Shown one piece after another: positions 25,654-34,091 of a DNA stretch of 64,000 bases (position 1 is the first letter of the stretch; every line of letters starts with the position of its first letter). This stretch comes from an uncultured Aquimarina sp. Its GTDB lineage: Bacteria; Bacteroidota; Bacteroidia; Flavobacteriales; Flavobacteriaceae. Location of the stretch: positions 186,001 to 250,000 of the forward strand of contig CANMCO010000003.1 in the NCBI GenBank assembly GCA_947496355.1, given 5' to 3'. A program made the position numbers and the translations under genes. The notes beneath the pieces are model-generated. The model did no database searches, was not told where the DNA came from, and was given only the letters and a program-made list of their open reading frames with translations.

Positions 25654-26685
25654 TTAAAACAACATTTTTCGTTTTCTAACCAATAACCAAATTACAACAG
25701 GAGCACCTATTAATGATGTTATAGCATTTATTGGTAATGTATATTCACTTGATGGTAACTGGGCTATACTGTCACATACAAGCATGATAATACTGCCGAT
25801 TAATACAACCGCCGGGATTAATGTTTTATGATCAGAGGTATGAAATAGTTGTCTGGTAAGATGTGGTACTGCCAGACCTATAAATGCAATTGGACCTGCA
25901 AATGCTGTTATACTGCCGGCTAACAATCCTGTAGCAAGAATGATTAGAAAACGACTGGTTTTGATATTTAGACCAAGACTTCGCGCATAGTTTTCTCCTA
26001 GAAGTAATGTGTTTAAGGGCTTAATAGTAGATATGGCTAAAAGTATTCCTAGGATTGCTATACCAAAAAATATGAGCACATCATTCCAGGAAAGGTTACC
26101 CAGACTTCCAAAACCCCAAAAAATATATTGTTGTAATTGATTGGCAGGAGCAAAGTAGGAGAGGACACTCACAATAGCGGCAGTAATACTTCCAAACATG
26201 AGTCCAATAATAAGAATTGCCATTGTATCCCTTACCCTAATTGACACAAGCATAACGGCAAATAAGACGATAACACTTCCAAGACTGGCTGCAATAACCA
26301 ATCCCCATTTTGAAACTAGAAAACTTGAAACTGCAACTCCGGTAAAAGTACTTCCTAATATTAATAACGCAACTCCCAGACTTGCACCAGAACTTATACC
26401 CAGAACAAAAGGCCCCGCAAGAGGGTTTCTAAATAAAGTTTGCATTAATAGTCCAGAAATACCAAGTCCGCTACCAACTATAATAGCAGTAATCGCTTTG
26501 GGCAACCTGTAATCGACTATAATATGACGCCAAGATTCTTTTTCTACAGGTCCGCCTACTAAACTGCTAAGTGTATCTAACCATGGAATATATACAGAAC
26601 CTAGGCTAATATTTGTAATTAAACAAATAAGCAAAAGCACAGTAATACCTGCAAAAACTCTCTTATATGATTTGTTTGGGGTCAA
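25654..26685 (-). CDS. btuC: FecCD/BtuC family ABC transporter permease
   Basis: 343 residues with about ten membrane helices. FecCD hallmarks are visible: DYRLPKAITAIIVGSGLGISGLLMQTLFRNPLAGPFVLGISSGA, then FAGPIAFIGLAVPHLTRQLF and a C-terminal ITSLIGAPVVIWLLVRKRK. The only sensible start is a TTG at 26685, one base after the btuF stop; the first in-frame ATG lies far inside the protein, so translational coupling is likely. This is the inner-membrane channel of a vitamin B12 or siderophore importer. The neighbouring cob genes favour B12/cobinamide. No cognate ATPase gene is adjacent. Confidence 0.9.
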   Translation of the reverse strand: MTPNKSYKRVFAGITVLLLICLITNISLGSVYIPWLDTLSSLVGGPVEKESWRHIIVDYRLPKAITAIIVGSGLGISGLLMQTLFRNPLAGPFVLGISSGASLGVALLILGSTFTGVAVSSFLVSKWGLVIAASLGSVIVLFAVMLVSIRVRDTMAILIIGLMFGSITAAIVSVLSYFAPANQLQQYIFWGFGSLGNLSWNDVLIFFGIAILGILLAISTIKPLNTLLLGENYARSLGLNIKTSRFLIILATGLLAGSITAFAGPIAFIGLAVPHLTRQLFHTSDHKTLIPAVVLIGSIIMLVCDSIAQLPSSEYTLPINAITSLIGAPVVIWLLVRKRKMLF

Positions 26686-26686
26686 A

Positions 26687-27826
26687 TTAATTAAGTTTTT
26701 CGAAAAAATAGGGTTCGTAATTGGTTAACAGTTCTGGGTGCGCAATATGAATAATATCTTTAAGAATTAAATCCGGACGCATTGGCCCCAATTCATAATA
26801 AATCAATCCCCCTTTTACACCCATCCTTAATGTTGAAGAATATACGGCTTTATTTTTAAATGCATCAAATAGGCCATATTTATGATTTTCTTTTTGTAAT
26901 CCCGCCAGGGATTTTGAGTTTCCTGATCCAATCCATAAATCAGCGGATTTAGCTTTTTCCAGCACACTTTCAAAACTTAATGCCAAACTCCCGGTTTTAT
27001 CTGTGTCTTCCCAAAGATATGTCGTATTCGCATCTTTCAGAAATTTTGCAATAAAACTGTTTCCCCCTGGCACATACCATACATCTTTATACATATTACC
27101 AGATAAAATGGTTGGAGAATCAACTACATTTTGTGCTAAGGTTACGGCCTCATTATAGTCTTTTTTGATATTTTGAAAAACCTCTTCGGCAGTGGCTTCT
27201 TTACCAAAGAAAGCCGCTACAAATTTTATCCATTCTGCTCTTCCAAGTGGGTGCTCTTCCATCCATGAGCCATTCATAACCACAGGAATGCCTGTTTTTT
27301 GTATTAGGTCGTATGCTTTTGTATCTCCTGTGGCAGAAAACCCAATAATCAGTTCTGGTGACAGCTCAAGTACTACTTCTGTATTTAAATTATGTTCTTT
27401 GCCAAGTTCTTTGATCGAGCCATTATCAATTAGAGCACGAGTCTTTTCTGAAGAAATATAATCGGTATATGGAAATCCAACCAATTTTTGTTCAAGATTT
27501 AAATACTCCAACATTGGGATATCAGTGGTCGAGGTAACAACAATTCTCTCTATTGGAACTTCAATAAATATCGCATTATCAGATTTAAAAGGTTTTTCAG
27601 TTCCTTTAGGATGAAGAATATAGGTTAGTTCATTTTTTGCATCAGGCCAAGGCGAAACTACTTTAATTTCTTTATGAGTTTTGTGATTATGAATGGTGAA
27701 ACCTTTTGCAGATTCAATATTTTGAGGCGCCAAATACATTACTGTAAGCTGATCAGTTTCAGTAGTGGTCTTTTTACAGGAATTACATAGAACTAGTGTT
27801 AATAATAGTAAAAGGATGCTACGCAT
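26687..27826 (-). CDS. btuF: BtuF-like periplasmic substrate-binding lipoprotein
   Basis: 379 residues. A lipoprotein signal ends LVLCNSC with acylation expected at Cys17. Residues about 90 onward fit the class III (FecB/BtuF) binding fold: VERIVVTSTTDIPMLEYLNLEQKLVGFP, VVLELSPELIIGFSAT, KTGIPVVMNGSWMEEHPLGRAEWIKFVAAFFG, and a C-terminal lobe with YELGPMRPDLILKDIIHIAHPE. It would deliver its ligand to the permease encoded one base downstream. B12 specificity is inferred from the adjacent cob genes; iron chelates are the alternative. Confidence 0.87.
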   Translation of the reverse strand: MRSILLLLLTLVLCNSCKKTTTETDQLTVMYLAPQNIESAKGFTIHNHKTHKEIKVVSPWPDAKNELTYILHPKGTEKPFKSDNAIFIEVPIERIVVTSTTDIPMLEYLNLEQKLVGFPYTDYISSEKTRALIDNGSIKELGKEHNLNTEVVLELSPELIIGFSATGDTKAYDLIQKTGIPVVMNGSWMEEHPLGRAEWIKFVAAFFGKEATAEEVFQNIKKDYNEAVTLAQNVVDSPTILSGNMYKDVWYVPGGNSFIAKFLKDANTTYLWEDTDKTGSLALSFESVLEKAKSADLWIGSGNSKSLAGLQKENHKYGLFDAFKNKAVYSSTLRMGVKGGLIYYELGPMRPDLILKDIIHIAHPELLTNYEPYFFEKLN

Positions 27827-27855
27827 AGTAAGATGATTTTGATAAAATTAATGTA

Positions 27856-28422
27856 TCAGGATAGTTTTAATCCAGAGATGATTTCAAATTGCTGTTCAGT
27901 AGTATTTATACAAAGCACATGGCCATAATCAAGTTTGATATTAAACGAATCTTCTAGCGCTATATTTTGGATATGCGATATTAATGATCTTATTGCGCCT
28001 GCATGGGATACGATGATATTTCTTTCGTTTGAACCGTGATCCAAAGAAGCAAAGAAATTTAATGTCCGTTGCTGAAGCATCATATATGATTCACCATTGG
28101 GGACTTGAACATTCACAAAATCATCCATCCAAGGATTCAACTCAGTACTATGAATACAATCCCATGGTTGCAACTCCCAATCTCCAAAGTTTAGTTCTTT
28201 TAGACGGTTATCAAAAGTAATTTCTTTATTGAACGTTTTGGCCAATAGTTTACATCGTTGTAAGGGGCTACTATACACTTTCGAAATTTCCTTAATTGGG
28301 ATTTGCTGATGTATTTTTTCTACTTCGCCTTGAAAAGAATCGGTGATACCTAGATCACTTTGTCCATAGCAGATACCTTTTTCTATATTAGGTGTGGTAT
28401 GTCTTACCAGATATATTTCCAT
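27856..28422 (-). CDS. cobC: Alpha-ribazole phosphatase (histidine phosphatase superfamily)
   Basis: 188 residues. The N-terminal LVRHTTP contains the phosphoacceptor His (RH motif), with YGQSDLGIT, VYSSPLQRCKLLA, LKELNFGDWE and VSHAGAIRSLI completing the family pattern; these closely match CobC. The enzyme removes phosphate from alpha-ribazole 5'-phosphate or from adenosylcobalamin 5'-phosphate in the last steps of B12 assembly. It overlaps cobS by 19 bp, so the two are translated together. Confidence 0.92.
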   Translation of the reverse strand: MEIYLVRHTTPNIEKGICYGQSDLGITDSFQGEVEKIHQQIPIKEISKVYSSPLQRCKLLAKTFNKEITFDNRLKELNFGDWELQPWDCIHSTELNPWMDDFVNVQVPNGESYMMLQQRTLNFFASLDHGSNERNIIVSHAGAIRSLISHIQNIALEDSFNIKLDYGHVLCINTTEQQFEIISGLKLS

Positions 28423-29168
28423 ATCGCTATTATTGTAAGATAAAATACAACTTCACTTAATTGCTGAACGGCACCCGCACAATCTCCTGTTTGTCCACCA
28501 ATCCATTTTCTAAATTTTGCCCCTAAAAACATTTTAGACAAATACATAGGGATCAATGTAAGGAATATCCACGGATTCTTGAAAAAGAACAAAGGAACAA
28601 TTCCAAAAATACCACTTATTATTAGCATTTGTGTGCTCATACTCTTTGCAGCAGGTTTGGCCTTACTGTCTTCTGTATCGCGTACATAAGGATGTGTATA
28701 AATTAATGTTGTAGCGATAAAACGACTTAAACTATGTGCAGAAATTATGATTAATGGAATATACAATGTATTCACTTCTCTTAGTGCTGCAAATTTTATT
28801 GCCAGAATTAGTAATAATCCAACAGTACCATAGGTTCCTAATCGAGAATCTTTCATGATAAGAAGGATCTTATCTTTGGTCCACCCTCCTCCAAAGCCAT
28901 CACAAAAATCGGCAAAACCATCTTCATGAAAACCTCCTGTGGTATAGATAGTTGTAAATATGGAAAACAATAAGGAGATCTCTACCGAAAATAGATAGGA
29001 AGCTCCATAAAATATTAAAGCTCCTATAGATCCCACAATAATTCCTACTAATGGAAAATATTTGGAACTAAGATGCAAATACTGTGGATCATGATTTACC
29101 CATTTTGGACATGGAATGCGGGTGAAAAACATGAGTGCTGTAAAGAAAATGTGGATTTCTTTTTTCAT
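28404..29168 (-). CDS. cobS: Adenosylcobinamide-GDP ribazoletransferase (cobalamin synthase)
   Basis: 254 residues with six to seven membrane helices. The acidic signature GGFHEDGFADFCDGFGGG (about 79-96), which binds Mg2+ in CobS, is intact, followed by KDSRLGTYGTVGL. The enzyme joins adenosylcobinamide-GDP and alpha-ribazole (phosphate) in the inner membrane. It is six bases downstream of cobT and overlaps cobC. Confidence 0.96.
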   Translation of the reverse strand: MKKEIHIFFTALMFFTRIPCPKWVNHDPQYLHLSSKYFPLVGIIVGSIGALIFYGASYLFSVEISLLFSIFTTIYTTGGFHEDGFADFCDGFGGGWTKDKILLIMKDSRLGTYGTVGLLLILAIKFAALREVNTLYIPLIIISAHSLSRFIATTLIYTHPYVRDTEDSKAKPAAKSMSTQMLIISGIFGIVPLFFFKNPWIFLTLIPMYLSKMFLGAKFRKWIGGQTGDCAGAVQQLSEVVFYLTIIAIWKYIW

Positions 29169-29174
29169 AGATTC

Positions 29175-30209
29175 TTAATTATTTGTTACTCCAGCATCTT
29201 CAAAACTTGCCATATTATTTAGAAATGATACGGCAGATTCTATAATTGGATAGGCAATTGCTGCTCCCGTTCCTTCGCCTAAACGCATACCAAGATTAAG
29301 CAATGGTTTTTTATTAAGGAATTCAAGCATTTTTTTATGCCCCTGTTCTCCAGAGGTATGGGCAAATATGCAATAATCCATAACTTCTGGATGTATATCA
29401 TAAGCAGCAAGAAATGCAGCAGTAACTATAAATCCGTCAATTATTATTGTCATTTTTAGCTCAGCAGCTCTAAAAATAGCTCCCACTGTCATAACCATCT
29501 CATATCCCCCATAATAAAGCATGATATCTACGGCAGATGATGGTGTATACTTGTTGTAAGCTTTTAAAAGGATATCTTGTTTAATTTTAATAGCTTCAGC
29601 ATCAAGACCCGTTCCAGAGCCTACACATTCTGTAATGGGTATCCTTGTGAAATAGGACATCCATATTGAAGCTGCAGAAGTATTTCCTATTCCCATTTCA
29701 CCAAAGCCAACAATATTGCAACCTTTATTATAGGTTTCAGTAACTATATCGGAGCCTTTTTTTATAGCTTCGCTACATAGTTCAACGTTCATGGCAGGTC
29801 TATCCTGATAGTTTCTGGTTCCATAGCCAATTTTTGCGTCGATTAGCCCAGGAATATTTTCAAAATCATGATTAACTCCAGCGTCGACTATTTTTAGAGC
29901 AATGTTGTTTTGCTTACAAAATGTATTAATGGCTGCACCTTCGTTTAGGAAATTATACACCATTTGTGCTGTAACTTCTTGTGGGAATGGATTAACTTCA
30001 CCCTTCTTTGCGATTCCGTGATCACCAGCAAAAACAATAATTGTAGGGTCATTTAGTCTTGGTTGATCTGTGTTTTGGATCATACCAATTTGCAATGCTA
30101 TTTTTTCTAATTCACCAAGAGAGCCTATTGGTTTAGTTTTATTATTGATTTTTGACTGAAGCGTTTCTTCTAAGCCTTTATTTGAAATATAGTCAATATT
30201 AAAATCCAT
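29175..30209 (-). CDS. cobT: Nicotinate-nucleotide--dimethylbenzimidazole phosphoribosyltransferase
   Basis: 344 residues, normal CobT length. Signatures: TKPIGSLGELEKIALQIG, IVFAGDHGIAKKGEVNPFPQEVTAQMV, GFGEMGIGNTSAAS and the catalytic glutamate in LGMRLGEGTGA. It makes alpha-ribazole 5'-phosphate from the lower-ligand base and nicotinate mononucleotide. It sits between cobU (11 bp) and cobS (6 bp). Confidence 0.97.
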   Translation of the reverse strand: MDFNIDYISNKGLEETLQSKINNKTKPIGSLGELEKIALQIGMIQNTDQPRLNDPTIIVFAGDHGIAKKGEVNPFPQEVTAQMVYNFLNEGAAINTFCKQNNIALKIVDAGVNHDFENIPGLIDAKIGYGTRNYQDRPAMNVELCSEAIKKGSDIVTETYNKGCNIVGFGEMGIGNTSAASIWMSYFTRIPITECVGSGTGLDAEAIKIKQDILLKAYNKYTPSSAVDIMLYYGGYEMVMTVGAIFRAAELKMTIIIDGFIVTAAFLAAYDIHPEVMDYCIFAHTSGEQGHKKMLEFLNKKPLLNLGMRLGEGTGAAIAYPIIESAVSFLNNMASFEDAGVTNN

Positions 30210-30220
30210 GTATATTAATG

Positions 30221-30733
30221 TTATTTAGAGCTTTTGATTTCAACAGGAATTCCTGAAACCATTAATACTGCCTTATCTGCATGTTTGGCAATATGTTGAT
30301 TCATCCAACCTTGTAGTTCTGTGAATTTTCTACCTACTTCTGTTGAAGCATGAACACCCATGCCAATCTCGTTAGAAATAATAATTTTTGTTGCTTTTTT
30401 CTCTAAAAGCTTGTCGAATTCTTCTTTTGCAAGAGACAAGGATTTGTCTACATCATTTTTAGTGTCGACAAAGAAGTTCGTAAGCCACAAGGTGACACAA
30501 TCTATAACAATGACACAGTCATCCGGAATTACTTTTGAAAGTTCTTTTTCCTCTTCAATAGATGTCCACTGCTGGTCACGATCAGCTATATGCCGATCTA
30601 TACGTTGTCTATGATCATCATCCCAAATACGCGAAGTCGCTAGATAATACGGTGTGCTAGAAAGTTGTAATGCCAGATTTTGAGCATAGCTGCTCTTACC
30701 AGAACGTTCCCCACCTGTAATGTAATACAACAT
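30221..30733 (-). CDS. cobU: Adenosylcobinamide kinase / guanylyltransferase
   Basis: 170 residues. The P-loop GGERSGKSSYAQ (Lys13), YLATSRIWDDDHRQRIDRHI with the guanylylated His region, the Walker-B-like CVIVIDCVTLWLTN and SNEIGMGVHAS are all present. It phosphorylates and then guanylylates adenosylcobinamide. First gene of the leftward cobU-cobT-cobS-cobC-btuF-btuC run. A TAACTTTG box (30764-30757) upstream is a possible -7 element. No riboswitch lies on this strand. Confidence 0.96.
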   Translation of the reverse strand: MLYYITGGERSGKSSYAQNLALQLSSTPYYLATSRIWDDDHRQRIDRHIADRDQQWTSIEEEKELSKVIPDDCVIVIDCVTLWLTNFFVDTKNDVDKSLSLAKEEFDKLLEKKATKIIISNEIGMGVHASTEVGRKFTELQGWMNQHIAKHADKAVLMVSGIPVEIKSSK

Positions 30734-30832
30734 TTTGATTGTGTTTTTTGAGATGGCAAAGTTAGTTGTATAAATTATTTATTTGTTAAAGTAATCTCAA
30801 TTTCCACAAAATATAATACATTCGCGGTGAAT

Positions 30833-31042
30833 TTTGGTTCTGATACTCTGCTCAAAAGAGTTGAAGATTAAAAGGGAATCAGGTGAGTAGATTGTGAATT
30901 TACAATGTACAAGTCCTGAGCTGTTCCCGCAACTGTAAGCTTTGTTCCGATGAGACGGAATGCTTGTTGTTATTCTTTTAAGCCACTGCATATTATAGCG
31001 GGAAGGTATACAACAAGACGCGAGCCAGGAGACCTGCCTTAT
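30833..31042 (+). ncRNA. Cobalamin riboswitch
   Basis: The characteristic conserved blocks occur in order on the plus strand: GGGAATCAGGTG (30874-), CTGTTCCCGCAACTGTAAG (about 30921-30939), GCCACTG (about 30982), GGGAAGGT (31000) and the B12 box AGCCAGGAGACCTGCC (about 31023-31038). It lies 44 bp ahead of the BtuB-type receptor ATG, so B12 should reduce receptor expression, probably by hiding the start region since no strong terminator follows. The edges are approximate. Confidence 0.95.
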
Positions 31043-31085
31043 TCATAAATGTATCAATAATCTTCGGGTAAAAGATTTGCGAATT

Positions 31086-32948
31086 ATGAAAAGAAAAGTA
31101 GACTACATATTTTTTATCACTGTATTAACCTTGCTACAAGGTTTTTCTCAAAACGACTCTATAACTCGCTTAGACGAGGTGATCATTAGTGATATTAAAA
31201 TCAAGAAATTTTCTGAAGGATATAAAGTACAAAACTTATCCGATTCTGTGATTAAACGTAATGATATTTCGCTAACATCATTATTACGTTATAATTCTAC
31301 AATTTACTTTAGAGAAAATGGGATAGGAGGTATTTCTTCGGCATCTTTTAGAGGAACGAGCGCCTCTCAGACTGCTGTGATTTGGAATGGAATCAATATC
31401 AATTCTCAACTCAACGGGCAAACAGATTTTAATACCGTTAGCACAAATAATTATGATGATATAGCTATTCGTAGTGGCGGCGGAAGTGTACAATATGGAA
31501 GCGGTGCTATAGGCGGAAGTGTACATCTTAATAATGAATTCAAGTTTTCGAACCATTTTTCCAACAATTTTAGAATTTCATATGGGAGTTTTAATACTAG
31601 CAAGGCTAATTATAAAGTTAGATATGGAAACAAGAAAATATATACAGATGTAGGGGTAGATTACATCAATTCTGATAACGATTTTAAGTACTTAGGAACA
31701 GAGTTCAGAAACCAAAATGGAGCGTTTCAAAATATTAACCTGAATGGTAGTTTAGGAGTTTTTCTCTCTGATAAAAACCTTATAAAAATTTATCATAATA
31801 CTTTTCTGGGAAAGCGCAATTTTTCTGGGATACTGTCAGGAACTTCAATATCTCCTTCTAATGATAGTTATCGAGATATCAATTCAAGAAGTTTAATAAC
31901 CTGGAAATATTTTGACAAATCATACACTTCAAAACTGAGCATTGCACATCTTCACGAAATGTATCGCTTTTTTGATAATAAAGACAGTGATGAGTATGAT
32001 TTTGGTAAATCTAACAACCTAATCACAAAATACGAGTTTTTATATCGCTTAAATAGGGATATACAATTAAATGCTATTGCAGATTACTCTTTTATTCAGG
32101 GAGAAGGAACAAATTTTGGAGGTTCTCAGGATAGAAATATTTTCTCGGGAGTATTACTTTATAAACATAGTCTAGGTAAAAAATTTAATTATGGAGCTAG
32201 TCTAAGACAAGAAATAACTAATAACTATGATAGCCCATTATTATTTGCCTTAGATGCAAAATTTACACCTTCTAAATATTATACCGTTAAGATTAATGGC
32301 TCACGAAATTATAGAATACCAACATATAACGATCTTTATTGGGTAGGTCCGGGAGGATTAGGTAATCCTGATTTAATACCAGAAACTTCCTTGCAAGGAG
32401 AATTGGGGCAAGAAATTAGGTTTAAAAACGCTTCATTATCATTAACTGCCTACTATATCAATTCCAAAGATCTGATCAAGTGGATTCCTGTTTCTGGTAC
32501 CGTTTGGTCTCCTGTTAATATAGATGAAGTAGAGAGCTATGGAGTCGAAATTGGTTTAGACTATGAAAAAGAATGGAAAAATCAGGCAATAACCTGGAAC
32601 AATAATTATGCGTATACCATTTCGGAAGATAAAGAAAGGAATAAACAGCTTATTTATGTACCATTTCATAAAGTAACATCTTCTATGTCATATAGATATG
32701 GATGTCTTTCTGCATTTTATCAATTGCTATATAACGGACCTGTTTTTATAACAACAGATAATACCAGAGAAATTGATGGTTATGATGTTTCTAATGTAGG
32801 TTTGGTTTACACCTATTTAAAAACGGATACACAAGAATTTGCAGTGAATTTTAGAGCAAATAATATATACAATAGAAATTATCAAAATGTCGGTTTTAGA
32901 CCGATGCCCAATAGAAATTATCAAATTCAATTAACATTTAAATTTTAA
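31086..32948 (+). CDS. btuB: TonB-dependent cobalamin receptor, BtuB type
   Basis: 620 residues from the ATG at 31086; a TTG three codons earlier is less likely. A signal peptide ends QGFSQ. A plug domain (about 30-150) has ITRLDEVIIS as a TonB-box-like start, SLTSLLRYNSTIYFRENGIGG and FRGTSASQTAVIWNGININS. The rest is a 22-strand barrel with NPDLIPETSLQGELG and a C-terminal YQIQLTFKF. Riboswitch control and the adjacent B12 genes make corrinoids the expected substrate. The next gene starts 3 bp downstream. Confidence 0.92.
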   Translation: MKRKVDYIFFITVLTLLQGFSQNDSITRLDEVIISDIKIKKFSEGYKVQNLSDSVIKRNDISLTSLLRYNSTIYFRENGIGGISSASFRGTSASQTAVIWNGININSQLNGQTDFNTVSTNNYDDIAIRSGGGSVQYGSGAIGGSVHLNNEFKFSNHFSNNFRISYGSFNTSKANYKVRYGNKKIYTDVGVDYINSDNDFKYLGTEFRNQNGAFQNINLNGSLGVFLSDKNLIKIYHNTFLGKRNFSGILSGTSISPSNDSYRDINSRSLITWKYFDKSYTSKLSIAHLHEMYRFFDNKDSDEYDFGKSNNLITKYEFLYRLNRDIQLNAIADYSFIQGEGTNFGGSQDRNIFSGVLLYKHSLGKKFNYGASLRQEITNNYDSPLLFALDAKFTPSKYYTVKINGSRNYRIPTYNDLYWVGPGGLGNPDLIPETSLQGELGQEIRFKNASLSLTAYYINSKDLIKWIPVSGTVWSPVNIDEVESYGVEIGLDYEKEWKNQAITWNNNYAYTISEDKERNKQLIYVPFHKVTSSMSYRYGCLSAFYQLLYNGPVFITTDNTREIDGYDVSNVGLVYTYLKTDTQEFAVNFRANNIYNRNYQNVGFRPMPNRNYQIQLTFKF

Positions 32949-32951
32949 GCA

Positions 32952-34022
32952 ATGAAACTGAGAAGTTTATTTTTATCAGCCCTTACTGTAGGATTACTAT
33001 TGGTTGGCTGTAGTAGTGATGATGACGGAATGCCATTACCACAAGGAGATTTTGACAATGGTATTTTAATATCTCATGAAGGTACTTTTGGAGGAGTTAC
33101 AGGAACCGTATCTTTTGTTCCAGAAGATCTTAGCGCAGTTCAAAACGATATATATAATGCTACTAATGGAGAAGATCTGGGTGTTTTTCAACAGTCTATA
33201 GGGTTTAATGGAGATTTGGCATTTATAGTTGTTGATAATGCAAATTCTATCACCGTAGTAAATAGATACACTTTTGAAAAGGTGACGACGATTTCTACAG
33301 GATTGAGTACTCCAAGATATATTACGTTTTTGAATGATAAAGGGTATGTAACCAATTGGGGAGATACGGCTTCATCTACAGATGATTTTATCGCTATCAT
33401 AGACTTAACAGATTATACTGTTGATAGTACTACTATTCCTGTTTCTGAAGGTCCAGAACGAATTTTAGAGAGAAATGGAACCTTATATGTATCTCATAAG
33501 GGAGGTTTTGGGAGAAATAATGTTGTTACGGTTATAAACAGCGCAGATAATCAAACTCAGGAAATTGAAGTAGGAGATAAGGCAGATGAATTGGTTTTTG
33601 ATACTGTGGGTAATATATGGGTATTAAGTGAGGGGCATACCGAGTATGATGCCGATTTTAATATTGTAGATCAAACTCCGGGTGCTTTGGTTAAAATTAA
33701 TACTACTTCTAATATGAAGGAGACTACAATTAATTTTACAGGAACAGATCAGCCTAATTTAATGACTTATAATAGTGGCACAATTTACTATGCTTTGAAC
33801 TCAGAAATATATTCAATGAGTGAAACAAGTACTACATTGCCAACAGAATCCATAATTACGGGTTCTTTTTATGGGATGGAAGTGAATGATAACAAGTTAT
33901 ATGCTGTTGATGCAGGCGATTTTGCTAGTAGCGGTACTTTGAAGATATTTGACCTTTCAACAAATGAAGAAACTAATTCTATGACAGTTGGGATTGTTCC
34001 TGCTAAGATATACTTTAACTAA
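32952..34022 (+). CDS. Surface lipoprotein with beta-propeller, BtuG-like (DUF5074/YncE type)
   Basis: 356 residues. Lipoprotein signal with Cys20 (LLLVGCSSDDDG); the acidic residues right after the cysteine resemble the Bacteroidota surface-export signal. The rest is a series of blade-like repeats (AFIVVDNANSITVVNRYTF, VTTISTGLSTPRYITFLNDKGYVTNWG, GPERILERNGTLYVSHKGG, ADELVFDTVGNIWVLSEG), i.e. a YncE-like propeller. In Bacteroides the propeller lipoprotein BtuG caps BtuB and binds B12 tightly; the same order and control here (riboswitch, BtuB, propeller) suggest the same role. Direct similarity to BtuG was not tested. Confidence 0.82.
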   Translation: MKLRSLFLSALTVGLLLVGCSSDDDGMPLPQGDFDNGILISHEGTFGGVTGTVSFVPEDLSAVQNDIYNATNGEDLGVFQQSIGFNGDLAFIVVDNANSITVVNRYTFEKVTTISTGLSTPRYITFLNDKGYVTNWGDTASSTDDFIAIIDLTDYTVDSTTIPVSEGPERILERNGTLYVSHKGGFGRNNVVTVINSADNQTQEIEVGDKADELVFDTVGNIWVLSEGHTEYDADFNIVDQTPGALVKINTTSNMKETTINFTGTDQPNLMTYNSGTIYYALNSEIYSMSETSTTLPTESIITGSFYGMEVNDNKLYAVDAGDFASSGTLKIFDLSTNEETNSMTVGIVPAKIYFN

Positions 34023-34030
34023 GATTAAAC

Positions 34031-34078
34031 TGTAAAAAAGAGCCCATTGCTTAGCTAAGCAATGGGCTCTTTTTTACA
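34031..34078. terminator. Bidirectional terminator, 48-bp perfect palindrome
   Basis: Left half TGTAAAAAAGAGCCCATTGC plus TTAG, right half its exact complement. A and T runs flank a 14-bp GC-richer stem. It separates the convergent B12 receptor operon and the S41 peptidase gene. Confidence 0.9.
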
Positions 34079-34091
34079 TATAAATAAACGA

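Noticed and set aside
30797..30991. Minus-strand 64-codon open frame
   Set aside because: It lies inside the cobalamin riboswitch; the RNA structure explains the sequence and the translation resembles no protein.
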